Shown: positions 1-8,748 of the stretch, piece by piece
Numbering within the stretch: position 1 is the stretch's first letter
How the letters are laid out: each line of letters starts with the position of its first letter
Assembly: GCA_002238555.1 (NCBI GenBank)
Contig: MPMO01000018.1
Location: forward strand, 1 to 64,000
Direction: 5' to 3'
Source: Caldilineaceae bacterium bin34
GTDB taxonomy: Bacteria > Chloroflexota > Anaerolineae > Caldilineales > Caldilineaceae
DNA: 64,000 nucleotides
The notes under the pieces: generated by a model
What the model was told of the DNA's origin: nothing
Seen by the model: only the letters and a program-made list of their open reading frames with translations
The model's database searches: none
Made by a program: the position numbers and the translations under genes

Positions 1-2
1 TG

Positions 3-418
3 GGCCCCCGGCCCAGCCTGCGCAGCAAGACCCCCGAACTGGTCCGGCAGGAGGTGGAGGGTCTCCTGCTGGCCTACCATGCCGTGCGCGCCTTCCTGGC
101 CGAGGCCGCCCGCGACGAGGACCTCGATCCCGACCACCTCTCCTTCGTGCACGCCGTGCGGGTGGTCCGTCCTTCGTGCACGCCGTGCGGGTGGTCCGCC
201 GCCGCCTGCAGAACCCCGGTCCCCGCCGCCGGTCGCGGATCGCCCGTGTCCGGGACCTGTGCCGGGAAATCCTGGAAGAGCGGGTGGTGTCCAGCCGGGG
301 CCTGCGCCATCCCCGCGGCGTGAAACGCAAGATGAGCAACTACCCCATCCGACGGTCCGGGCCCCTGGACCGTCGGCGCCATGCCTGGATCCCCTTGATC
401 CTGGCTCCGGCGTGCTAA
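3..418 (+). pseudogene. IS4-type transposase, C-terminal remnant with frameshift
   Basis: This is the tail of a DDE transposase whose beginning lies outside the window. The reading frame entering at position 3 (LRSKTPELVRQEVEG) runs to about 169 and then breaks. A 29-bp unit at 141-169 is repeated exactly at 170-198, and 29 is not a multiple of three. Removing one copy joins SFVHAVRVVR to RRLQNPGPRRR and continues to the stop at 416-418 through VKRKMSNYPIRR, a motif typical of the C-terminus of IS4-family transposases. The element is therefore dead as sequenced. An assembly artefact of the duplication cannot be excluded from sequence alone. Confidence 0.7.
141..198. repeat. 29-bp perfect tandem duplication
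   Basis: Two identical 29-bp units lie head to tail (141-169 and 170-198) inside the transposase tail and shift its frame. It is one of several short tandem duplications in the window. Confidence 0.95.
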
Positions 419-569
419 ATAGACAGTATTGGGCCTAGCTCCCGGCCAACGGTGCACCGATGCGCCGCCGTTGGCCGTTGGGCATCAGATGGCGGTAGAG
501 AGTGCTGTGCGAAACGCCGGTGATGCGGGCGATTTCGTTGACGGACAACCGTTTCCCCCACGTGCACCC

Positions 570-1555
570 TCAGTCCAGCCACAGGCCGCTGTCGCCGCCG
601 TTGCGGGCGTGGACATAGATCGAGGTGGTGGCCAGCGAGGCATGGCCCAGCGTCTCCTTGACGGACTGGACGGGGGCGCCGCCGTCGAGGGCGTGGCTGG
701 CGTGGGCGTGCCGGAACCAGTGCGGACTGATGCCGCGCTCGATGCCGGCCCGCTGCGCCGTCCGGCGCAGGGACGTCCAGACGTTGTTGCGGGCCAGCGG
801 CCGGCCCGTGCGCGTGGCGAACACCAAGCCCTCCGGCCGAGCGGCCGCCGGCCGCAGCTCGGCCAGGGTCTTCCGGAGGGGCTCCGAGAGCCGGATCACC
901 CGACCCTTGCCGCCCTTGCCGTGCAGCACGGTCAGGGTGGGCAGCAGGCCCTCCAGGTTCAGGTCCGCCCAGCGCAGGGCTAGGGCCTCGGACACGCGGC
1001 AGCCAGTGTGGTAGAGCGTCAGGTACAGCGCGAAGTCGCGGTCCGGGCGGGCCGCCTCGAGCAGGCGCGCCGTTTCGGTGCGGGTCAGGATGCGGCGGCC
1101 GAGGGCGGCGGCCGTGCCGCTGCGGAGGGGGTTGGGCAGGTCGTTGATCTCGGCGCAGGGATTGGACCGGATGTAGCCCTTGCGGTGGGCCAGGGCGAAG
1201 GCGGAGCGAAGGGCGCTCAGCATGGTGTTGACGCTGCCCGGACGGCGGTCCCGCGCCAGGGCCGCCTGGAAGTCCTGCAGGTCGGCCAGGGTGGTCGCAG
1301 CCAACGGCCGGCCCCACTGTGCGCCTGCCAGGCATTCCACGCATGCTCGTAGGAGGCCCGGGTGTGGTCCGACACCTGGTTGCGCAGCCACACCGCGATC
1401 ATCTCCGGATCGGAGGCGATGCGGTCCGTGTTGCGCGCCGCCTGCTGGATCCGGTCCAGCTCGACGGCCACCAGGGCGGCGGCCTCCCGCACGGCGGGGG
1501 GCGCGCCGGGATCGGCCGGGGGTGCGGCGGCGGGAATCAGGTCGGTGTCGGCCAT
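570..1555 (-). pseudogene. Tyrosine recombinase (XerC/D-like integrase), single frameshift
   Basis: This is a phage-type integrase of about 325 residues when its two frames are joined. The N-terminal frame starts at the ATG at 1553-1555 and contains a core-binding SAM-like segment (SDHTRASYEHAWNAWQAHS). The catalytic frame takes over near 1310-1322 with RPLAATTLADLQDF and ends at 570. The catalytic set of the family is present: Arg in TGCRVSEALAL, Lys in HGKGGKGR, HxxR in SPHWFRHAHASH, LGH, and the nucleophile Tyr in TTSIYVHA. Only the frame is broken, so a sequencing error or a very recent mutation would explain it. It lies among transposon remnants, and no attachment site was recognised. 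Confidence 0.8.
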
Positions 1556-1991
1556 GGGGTCGAGTATAACATTATTGACCTTATGTCCTACGCCACGGCG
1601 GGATCAAATCCGCCTGCGGCTCGGCCTTCGGAACATTGATTTCGGGACGGGATTTTGCGACAGTGACGGCCGAGGGGCCGCGGCGCGGGTTGCCCGGGTT
1701 GCGGAGATACTGCACAAACGGTCGTTTGCGGGACAGCGGAACCCGCACTGGCCGATGCTGCCTTCCCATTCCCAAGGCGGGATCGGCGAGACCGTCCGGA
1801 GGCATGACCTTGTTGCGGTACCGTATCGGCTGGAGGGCAGTATCCACCGGAAGATGCCGGCCGACCCCGGGCTGTCGGAACCGCTGGTGCAAGCCTTATG
1901 GAACGAGGTGTTCGACACGCGCATCCGCATGCTGCTGGACGAAAAGGAGGGGAGGGGATGTTAAGGGTATTTTCTGGCTGAGGGCAGGGGA
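1556..1991. other. Intergenic stretch, no recognisable gene
   Basis: This is the spacer between the integrase start and the IS701-type element. A plus-strand open frame crosses it (ending at 1964) with a run such as LSEPLVQALWNEVFDTRIRMLLDEK that looks protein-like, but I cannot assign it to a family and no convincing start is visible. It could be a remnant of an older insertion. An AT-rich patch at 1563-1580 just upstream of the integrase could hold its promoter. Confidence 0.4.
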
Positions 1992-3484
1992 CTGGACTTT
2001 GTACAACTTGACGTCGGGTTTGGGCAGGGAAAGCAGGCTGGCACAATGAACCAAATCACTACAAGAGGTTCATCATGTCCAGCCTGCCACCCGCGATTGT
2101 ACCGCTGCTGTCCCCCTTCGCGTCGCTCTTCGACGCGCGCATCTGGCGCAAGGCGCAGATCCTGCTGACGGGGGTCATTCTGGCTCCCGGTCGGCGCACG
2201 GTGTCCACGGCCCTGTATGCGCTGGGCCTTCAGGGGCGGGGCGATTTTGCCCTGTACCACCATGTCCTCAGCCGGGCCTCCTGGTCGTCCCTGGCGGTCA
2301 GCCGGGTGCTGCTGGAGCAGTTGGTCCGGCAGCTGGGCCCCACGGGGCCCAGCCGGCTGGCCATCGATGAGACCCTGGAACGGCGCCGGGGGGAGAAGAT
2401 CGAGGCCCTGGGGGTGTATCGGGACCCGGTCCGCTCCTCCCACGGCCACTTTGTCAAGGCCAAGGGGCTGCGCTGGGTCAGCCTGATGCTGCGGGCCGAG
2501 GTGCCCTGGGCCCGCCGCGTGTGGGCCCTGCCCTTCCTGACCGTGCTGGCGCCGTCCCGGCACTACCACGAGGCCCGGGGCCGCCGCCACAAGACGATTA
2601 CGGACTGGGCCCGCCAGATGCTGTGCCGCCTGCGCCGCTGGCTGCCCGACCGGGAACTGGTGGTCGTCGGGGACCGGACCTATGCGACCCTGAAGCTGCT
2701 GGCCGCCTGCCAGGGCATGAACCCGCCCGTCACCTTCCTGACCCGGCTGCGCCTGGATGCCGTCCTGCATGATCCGCCCCCGCCCCGCCGGCCGGGCCAG
2801 ATCGGGCGGCCGCGGGTCGTGGGGGCCCGTCAGCCCTCCCTGCAGGCGCGCCTGGCCGACCCGGCCACGGTCTGGACCGACCTGCGCCAGCGCTGGCCCA
2901 ACGGCACCCGGAAGCGCCTCCAGGCCGCCACCGGCACGGCCCTCTGGTACCACCCGGGCCAGCCCACCGTCGCCCTGCGCTGGCTGCTCCTGCGCGACCC
3001 GACCGGGCACCGGGACCCCGAGGCCCTGCTCTGCACCGACCCCGACTGGCAACCGGCCGCCATGCTCACCACCTACCTGCAGCGCTGGCAGGTGGAGGTC
3101 ACCTTCCAGGAGGTCCGCACCCACTTGGGCGTCGAAACCCAGCGCCAGTGGTCGGAGGCGGCCATTGCCCGCACCACTCCGGCCCTGCTCGGCCTTTTCA
3201 GCTGGCTCATCCTGGTCGCCCACCGCCTGCGACGACGACATCCTCTCCGTCCCCGCCAGGCTGCCTGGTATGCCAAGACTGCCCCCACATTCTCCGATGT
3301 CCTGGCTTGCGTCCGCCACGTCCTCTGGATGCAGGTCCTGCCTTTTTCCTTGTCCCCGGCCACCCCCGACATCCAAAAACGCCCCCAGCCGCCACCTGCG
3401 CCGCTCCTGGCCGCCCTCTGCTACTCGGCCTGAAACACACCCAACCTCGCATCGCCCGCACTGCCAACTTTGTACAAAGTCCAG
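1992..3484 (+). mobile_element. IS701-type insertion sequence, apparently complete
   Basis: The element is bounded by a perfect 15-bp inverted repeat, CTGGACTTTGTACAA at 1992-2006 and its complement at 3470-3484. It encloses one intact transposase gene. The immediate flanks do not show a clean short target duplication (left ggga, right ctga), which fits rearrangement with the inverted relative that abuts its right end. The 5' leader between the left repeat and the transposase ATG is conserved in that relative. Confidence 0.75.
2075..3433 (+). CDS. IS701-type DDE transposase
   Basis: This 452-residue transposase resembles the DDE superfamily endonuclease group used by IS701 elements. Candidate catalytic acidic residues sit in RLAIDETLERRRG, in ELVVVGDRTYA and in the WQVEVTFQEVRTHLG helix, the expected D-D-E order. 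The length is normal for the family and the frame is uninterrupted, so it could be active. The start ATG at 2075 follows GAGGTTCATC. A truncated copy of the same N-terminus is encoded on the other strand at 3600-3700. Confidence 0.85.
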   Translation: MSSLPPAIVPLLSPFASLFDARIWRKAQILLTGVILAPGRRTVSTALYALGLQGRGDFALYHHVLSRASWSSLAVSRVLLEQLVRQLGPTGPSRLAIDETLERRRGEKIEALGVYRDPVRSSHGHFVKAKGLRWVSLMLRAEVPWARRVWALPFLTVLAPSRHYHEARGRRHKTITDWARQMLCRLRRWLPDRELVVVGDRTYATLKLLAACQGMNPPVTFLTRLRLDAVLHDPPPPRRPGQIGRPRVVGARQPSLQARLADPATVWTDLRQRWPNGTRKRLQAATGTALWYHPGQPTVALRWLLLRDPTGHRDPEALLCTDPDWQPAAMLTTYLQRWQVEVTFQEVRTHLGVETQRQWSEAAIARTTPALLGLFSWLILVAHRLRRRHPLRPRQAAWYAKTAPTFSDVLACVRHVLWMQVLPFSLSPATPDIQKRPQPPPAPLLAALCYSA

Positions 3485-3791
3485 CTGAGAGTCCCGATAT
3501 CCGGTCGGGTCGCGCAGGGCCGGTCCCCGACGACCACCAGCTCCCGGTCGGGTAGCCAGCGGCGCAGCACACACAGCATCAGGTAGGCCCGGCAACAGGG
3601 CGTGCGCCGCACCCCCCGTCAGCAGGATCTGTGCCTTGCGCCAAGTGCGTGCGTCCAAGAGCGACGCAAAGGGGGACGGCAGCGGTACCATCGCGGCCGG
3701 CGGGGCATGATGAACCTCTTGTGATGATTTGGTTCATTGTGTCAGCCTGTTTGGCCTGCCGGATACCAATGCCAAGTTGTACAAAGTCCAG
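3485..3791 (-). mobile_element. Inverted, internally deleted IS701-type relative
   Basis: Reading the minus strand from 3791, the same 15-bp terminal repeat (complement of TTGTACAAAGTCCAG at 3777-3791) is followed by a near-identical leader and the transposase N-terminus (PLPSPFASLLDARTWRKAQ). The sequence then jumps to the middle (RRWLPDRELVVVGDR) and to RDPTGYRDS, and runs straight into the right terminal repeat of the complete element. Two internal deletions leave about 300 bp. It is non-coding debris, but it retains at least one transposable end. Confidence 0.8.
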
Positions 3792-3945
3792 CTAAGTGAA
3801 GGCAACCGTCAGTGTGGCCACGGCCGGCCCCCGCAGGTCGGGCTCTTCCGGCAGGTGCCGGGTTCACATGCTCCGTCCCCGTCTGGTACCCTGCACGGAA
3901 CCGTGCCCGCTGCTCGACCGAACAGGCAATATCTGGAGTTCTCCT

Positions 3946-4995
3946 GTGAATCTGTTCCTTAAGCCGTTGTATCCGTTGGTCTTGGCTCTGATGGCCTGGA
4001 ATCTTGTTGCCTGTACCGTGGCAATGCCGCCGCCAGCCCGGCCGCCAGCCTGCACGAACGGCGACACGGTTCTCAACGTGGGTTTCTATGCCTACTTCGA
4101 ACCGGTGAGCTACAGCGCCAACGGCGATCCTGCAGCTTCCGACTTCAATACCCACCGGGGTTATGAGGCGGATCTGCTCTCGGCGCTCGAGGCAATGGAG
4201 TACACAGGGCTTGCCTTCACCCGGAGCGGCATCGCGCCTTGGGAGCAGATCTGGCTGCTGCCCGTCCAACCGCAATTCGACATGGTTGGAGGCGGCATCA
4301 CCAACCTTGATTCCCGCACCCTGAACGCCGATGGCGAAAAAGTGGTGGCCTTTACCACCGGGCATATCGCCTTTCGGCAGTCCCTGCTGGTGCGGGAGGC
4401 AGACGCCGACCGCTTGGTCAGCTACGACAGCTTGACCAGCGACGTGCGCGTGGGCGTGTTGGCGGGTACCACAGGAGAAGCCCGGTTGCTGCAGTTGACA
4501 GGCGTGGCCAATGAAGAGGGGGTTTTGATCGCGGACACGCACATCGACACGCCACGGGGCACAGCGGTGTCGGACGGCAGCGCGGACTACGCGATCACCG
4601 CCGCCGGCGTCTCGGCCGTCCTTGAGGGACGCACACGCATGCATCCGCCCAGCGACAACATGCCGCAGATCATCTATCTGGGCGACGCGCAGGGCGAGGT
4701 GGAACTCCTGGATGCATTGAGTTCGGGGCAGATCGATGCCGTGGCCCGAGGCGAGATTGGCAATCGCGATGCAGCGCACGTGCTGGGACCTGGGTTTGCG
4801 GTCTCCGTTCTTGACAGTCATGTTGAATACGGCGGCTTCACACTGGAGGCGGAAAACACGGACTTGATTGCCTGCATCAATGAACGGATTGATTGGCTGA
4901 CCGACAACCAAGCCATCGGCTATGCGGAGTGGCGAAAAGATCCGGGGATTTTCCGGCAACGGGCCGATCTGTGGAACGCGGCCAGGGCGGAATAG
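3946..4995 (+). CDS. Family 3 extracellular solute-binding lipoprotein (amino-acid type)
   Basis: This protein of 349 residues is predicted to bind a small polar substrate, probably an amino acid, outside the membrane. I chose the GTG at 3946 because GGAG lies seven bases upstream and the protein then begins with a short basic region, a hydrophobic stretch and the lipobox LVAC (Cys at about residue 23). The mature part has the periplasmic-binding fold signature of the family: LNVGFYAYFEPVSY, GYEADLLSALE, DMVGGGITN, and the strand DVRVGVLAGTTGEA. No permease or ATPase gene lies next to it, so it is an orphan binding protein here. Substrate assignment is inference. Confidence 0.8.
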   Translation: MNLFLKPLYPLVLALMAWNLVACTVAMPPPARPPACTNGDTVLNVGFYAYFEPVSYSANGDPAASDFNTHRGYEADLLSALEAMEYTGLAFTRSGIAPWEQIWLLPVQPQFDMVGGGITNLDSRTLNADGEKVVAFTTGHIAFRQSLLVREADADRLVSYDSLTSDVRVGVLAGTTGEARLLQLTGVANEEGVLIADTHIDTPRGTAVSDGSADYAITAAGVSAVLEGRTRMHPPSDNMPQIIYLGDAQGEVELLDALSSGQIDAVARGEIGNRDAAHVLGPGFAVSVLDSHVEYGGFTLEAENTDLIACINERIDWLTDNQAIGYAEWRKDPGIFRQRADLWNAARAE

Positions 4996-5104
4996 CGATC
5001 CAGCCGGCACGCGGCTGGCCGTTGCCGTTCCCTTATGCTCCGTGGCTGCGAACCCGGTACAGCAGGCGCTGCATCCCTGCGACCGTGTTGGGTTCCGGAA
5101 CTCG

Positions 5105-6811
5105 TTACGCGCCAAGAAGTTCGTTGACCCTGTGCGAGAACTTGGCCACCAGGGCCGTGATCACGGCAGGGATGGTGCCTTTGGTCTTGTTCAGATTGAC
5201 ATAAGCGATGGTGATTCCAAACCCCTCGATCGGCGAATCGTCAATCGTTCCCATTTGGACTACCTGATGAGCTTCCAAGCGCCATGTGAGTTTCAGTTCA
5301 ATGGAGAACCGCTGAGTGCCGTCTTCCCGATGCGACACAAACTTGCTTGTTCTGCCCAGAATCAGGACCTCATCCTGGAGGTTGAGGTTGGGGAGCAGGA
5401 ACTGCGACCTGGTCTGCGGCCAGGTGGACGGCTTCATCATGCCTTCCCATTCGATTCGGGAAGAGCCTCGCAGGATCAGGTCCGCGTGCCGGGCATTCCC
5501 AAACACAAGCCGTTCCAGCGACTGCAAGGTGTCGTCAACCGACTCGAGGACAGGTGCCACCAGGCTGTGGAAAACGCGGTCAAGCAGGTCGGGTTCATTG
5601 TTGGGGATGGCGCTATCAACGGTGTGCCTTGTGGGGGCCGTATCTTGCTGCAACTCCCGCAGCACTTCATCCAACCGCAGGAATGGAACCACTTCGCAGT
5701 CGGATCGGGTCTGACGGCCCGTACCGCCATGGACAACGAACTTCCTGGATACGGCCGGAATCTCATCCGCCACCCTGTTGATGGCCTTGAAGTGGGAAGG
5801 ATTGACGGTTGTGCCCGATTTCATTTCAAAGGCATGCATCTCGTTGGCGGACTGCCACAGCAGATCACATTCCAACCCCTTCATGTCCCGGTAGTACGCC
5901 AGATTGGGACGTATCCCCCGATTGTGATGGTGCTTGAGAACTTCGGTCACGACCGCGTTCTCGAACAAGGCCCCCTTGAGCGGATGGGTTGCAATCTGGT
6001 CGGGCTCGTTGATGCCCAGCAAAAAAGATGCCAGCCCCGCATCAAAAAAGTAGAGCTTCGGCGACTTGGTCAAACGTTTCCTGGTATTGGTGGAGTATGG
6101 TCGCAACCTGAAGGTGATGTAGCTTGCCTCCAGCACCGACAGCCATTCACGGGCTGTCGTGTGGGAGACTCCGGCGTCGGCGCCCAGCTTGGAGAGGTTG
6201 AGTGTCTGACCAATCCTGCCGGCTGCCAAACTCGTGAAGGTCTCAAACCCCGACAGGTTCCTGACGCCTCCCATCCTGCGGACATCCCGTTCAACATAAG
6301 TCGCGAAGTAGTCGCCCATGATCCTCGTTGGATCCAGGTCCTGATCCAGGAGCCGCGGATAGAACCCCGCAAACAGAACCTCGTCAACGTTCGCATTTGG
6401 TTGAGCCTGACGCCGTTCCCACAGCGAACAGGGAAGCAGGTGCAGAACCGCAGTTCTGCCGGCCAGTGACTGGCTGATCGCCCTGGACAGGGCGAAGTTC
6501 TCGCTGCCGGTCAAAACAAACTGGCTGTTCGTGCCTCGTTCATCACCGAGCACCTGCAGGTAGGACAGCAGCTCGGGCACACGCTGAACCTCATCGATAA
6601 CGGCTCCCTGGTCGAACTGGTCCAGGAACCCGCGGGGATCGACGCGGGCAAACTCCCGTTGGTCAAGGGCTTCCAGGTTGGCATACGGCAGTTCGGGAAA
6701 TGCAGTGCGGCACAGGGTAGTCTTGCCGGCCTGCCGTGGACCGGTTATGGTGACAAAGGGGTACTGGCGGAACAGCGACATTAGGAGCGGCTTCATCTCC
6801 CTGTGGATCAC
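5105..6811 (-). CDS. AAA ATPase with DUF4143 domain, extended C-terminus
   Basis: This 568-residue protein belongs to the AAA_14/DUF4143 group. A Walker A motif (ITGPRQAGKTTL) lies near residue 25, Walker B-like QGAVIDEVQRVPELL follows, and the DUF4143 region contains a winged-helix-like stretch and a nuclease-like segment (AYYRDMKGLECDLLW, FEMKSGTTVNPSHFKAI). The start is the GTG at 6811, giving MIHREMKPLL, the usual opening of the family. An ATG at 6886 would add 25 residues of unlikely sequence. About 150 residues past the usual end form an extra domain I do not recognise. The cellular role of the family is poorly known. The gene stands alone, with a hairpin between it and glpK. Confidence 0.8.
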   Translation of the reverse strand: MIHREMKPLLMSLFRQYPFVTITGPRQAGKTTLCRTAFPELPYANLEALDQREFARVDPRGFLDQFDQGAVIDEVQRVPELLSYLQVLGDERGTNSQFVLTGSENFALSRAISQSLAGRTAVLHLLPCSLWERRQAQPNANVDEVLFAGFYPRLLDQDLDPTRIMGDYFATYVERDVRRMGGVRNLSGFETFTSLAAGRIGQTLNLSKLGADAGVSHTTAREWLSVLEASYITFRLRPYSTNTRKRLTKSPKLYFFDAGLASFLLGINEPDQIATHPLKGALFENAVVTEVLKHHHNRGIRPNLAYYRDMKGLECDLLWQSANEMHAFEMKSGTTVNPSHFKAINRVADEIPAVSRKFVVHGGTGRQTRSDCEVVPFLRLDEVLRELQQDTAPTRHTVDSAIPNNEPDLLDRVFHSLVAPVLESVDDTLQSLERLVFGNARHADLILRGSSRIEWEGMMKPSTWPQTRSQFLLPNLNLQDEVLILGRTSKFVSHREDGTQRFSIELKLTWRLEAHQVVQMGTIDDSPIEGFGITIAYVNLNKTKGTIPAVITALVAKFSHRVNELLGA

Positions 6812-7121
6812 GGCTCGGAATCTCCAAAGTTGAATGCCACGAAAGCATAGAGCAGGGGATGGCTGAATTGCAAGTGCCACTTTCAATTTGAACGCATTAG
6901 TCCAAGGAATTGTGTTTGCTACTTGCAGATTGCATCAAGCGGTCCCACCTCGGGAGCTGCTCGGTGTTGAGTAGATGGTCCCGGAGGTGAGAGGCAGGTC
7001 CTGCCGGCACGATACGGTCTGCTCCGGACACCTTGAGGTGTCCGTCCGGTTACCGCCCGGTTGCGCGGAATTTCAGATTGTGGCAGCCGCCAACGTCCTG
7101 AGACAGGGAAGCAGTTGCGGA
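6812..7121. other. Intergenic region between glpK and the DUF4143 ATPase
   Basis: About 310 bp without a gene. It contains the GC-rich hairpin at 7026-7045. It must also hold the promoter of the minus-strand ATPase gene, for which no strong -35/-10 pair is visible. Confidence 0.5.
7026..7045 (-). terminator. Candidate hairpin downstream of glpK
   Basis: A perfect 8-bp stem (CGGACACC/GGTGTCCG) with a TTGA loop lies about 80 bp past the glpK stop. No T-run follows on the minus strand, so intrinsic termination is uncertain. Confidence 0.35.
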
Positions 7122-8627
7122 TCAGTCCACCCAGTTCAGGGTCCTGTCCACCGCCTTGAGCCAGTTGGCATGCAGCGCGTCACGCTCCACCGCGGCAGTG
7201 GCAGGTTCCCAAACCCGATCCACCTTGAACCCGGATCGGATTTCATTCTCGGATTCCCAGTAGCCGGTAGCGAGGCCGGCGGCATAGGCCGCACCCAGGC
7301 TGGTGGTTTCCGTAATTACGGGCCGGGCCACCGGAATGCCCAGGATGTCGGCCTGCAGTTGCATCAGGAAGTCGTTGGCTGTGGCCCCGCCGTCCACATT
7401 GAGGCGCGGCATGGCAACGCCGCCTTCCTCGATCATCACGTCGAGCACGTCCCGCGACTGGAAGCAAATGGCTTCCAACGCGGCGCGCACCACGTGCGCC
7501 TTCGTTACATAACGGGTCAAGCCGGCCAGCACGCCGCGGGCGTCGCTGCGCCACCAGGGGGAAAACAGACCGCTGAAGGCCGGCACCAGGTAGCAGCCAC
7601 CATTGTCGGGCACGCTGGCGGCCAGGGCCTCGCTGTCGGCGGCATTGTCAATCATTTGCATCTCGTCGCGGAGCCACTGCACCGTGGCGCCGCCCATGGC
7701 CACCGACCCTTCCAGCGCATAGACGGCCGGTCGGTCGCCGAACCGGTAGGCCACCGTGGAAATCAACCCCTTGGTGCTCCGCCGGATTTCCCGTCCCGTG
7801 TTGAGCAGGAGGAAGCAGCCGGTGCCGTAGGTGTTCTTGGCCTCTCCTGGTGTTAGGCAGGCCTGGCCGACGGTGGCGGCCTGTTGGTCGCCCAGAATGC
7901 CGCAAATGGGGACCCGGGCGTCGAGCGGCCCGTCGGCCGCGGTTGTACCCAGGGCATCGGCACTGCTGCTGGGTGCGATCGTCGGGAGAATGGCAGCCGG
8001 AATGTCCAGGGCCGCGAGCAGACTTTCGTCCCAGTCCAACGTTTCCAGGTTCATGCACATGGTGCGGCTGGCATTGGTCACGTCCGTGACGTGTCGCTGG
8101 TCGGCGCTGAGCTGGAGCAGCAGCCAGGAGTCGATGGTTCCGAAGCAGAGTTCTCCGCGCCGGGCCCTGACCGTGCCATTGTCGATGTGGTCCAGGATCC
8201 AGCGGATTTTGGACGAGGCGAAGTAGGGGGAGATTGGCAGGCCGCTACGATGGGCTATCTCCGGTTCCAATCCGTCCGCCAGCCATTGGTTGCATAGTCG
8301 GTCGGTGCGTGTGTCCTGCCAAACCAGAGCGTTGTGGACCGGACGCCCCGTCGCGCGTTCCCAGATGACAGTGGTCTCCCGCTGGTTGGTGATGCCCAAA
8401 GCCCCGATGTCGTTGCCGGTCAGTTCGACGGAGGACAGGGCCGTGCGTATCACTTCGGCGCAGTTGGCCCAGATTTCCAGGGGGTCGTGCTCAACCCATC
8501 CCTGCTGCGGGAAGATTTGGCGGTGTTCCTTTTGGGCCTGTGCCACCACCTTGGCTTCGTGGTCGAATACCATGAAGCGCACACTGGTGGTACCGGCGTC
8601 CAAGGCACCGATGTAACGTGTCGACAT
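7122..8627 (-). CDS. glpK: Glycerol kinase
   Basis: GlpK phosphorylates glycerol with ATP to sn-glycerol 3-phosphate in the cytoplasm. The 501-residue protein is the normal family length and shows the FGGY-kinase landmarks: LDAGTTSVRFMVFD near the N-terminus, GITNQRETTVIWERATGRP, ICGILGDQQAATVGQ, KNTYGTGCFLLLNTG, and the C-terminal FGGY signature region around NVDGGATANDFLMQLQADILG. The start ATG is at 8625-8627. The last codons of a glpF gene lie about 100 bp upstream on the same strand (stop at 8724-8726), so this was once a glpF-glpK operon. A tnpB element now separates the two. Confidence 0.95.
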   Translation of the reverse strand: MSTRYIGALDAGTTSVRFMVFDHEAKVVAQAQKEHRQIFPQQGWVEHDPLEIWANCAEVIRTALSSVELTGNDIGALGITNQRETTVIWERATGRPVHNALVWQDTRTDRLCNQWLADGLEPEIAHRSGLPISPYFASSKIRWILDHIDNGTVRARRGELCFGTIDSWLLLQLSADQRHVTDVTNASRTMCMNLETLDWDESLLAALDIPAAILPTIAPSSSADALGTTAADGPLDARVPICGILGDQQAATVGQACLTPGEAKNTYGTGCFLLLNTGREIRRSTKGLISTVAYRFGDRPAVYALEGSVAMGGATVQWLRDEMQMIDNAADSEALAASVPDNGGCYLVPAFSGLFSPWWRSDARGVLAGLTRYVTKAHVVRAALEAICFQSRDVLDVMIEEGGVAMPRLNVDGGATANDFLMQLQADILGIPVARPVITETTSLGAAYAAGLATGYWESENEIRSGFKVDRVWEPATAAVERDALHANWLKAVDRTLNWVD

Positions 8628-8748
8628 GGGGCTTCAGAGAGGGAATCGGACAGGCATGTTCAAGGTTGCTGGTCGCGCTGTCCACGCCGCGAACCGCGTC
8701 GTCCGCGGGTATGTTCCGCTTCGCTATCCGCTTGCTTTGTCTTGGGAC

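Noticed and set aside
1961..3691. 576-codon minus-strand open frame across the IS701-type element
   Set aside because: Only its first 40 or so codons are transposase sequence (from the deleted copy). The remainder is antisense to the intact transposase.
7026..7045. Strong intrinsic terminator after glpK
   Set aside because: The hairpin is good but no T-run follows in the minus-strand direction, so it is listed only as a weak candidate.
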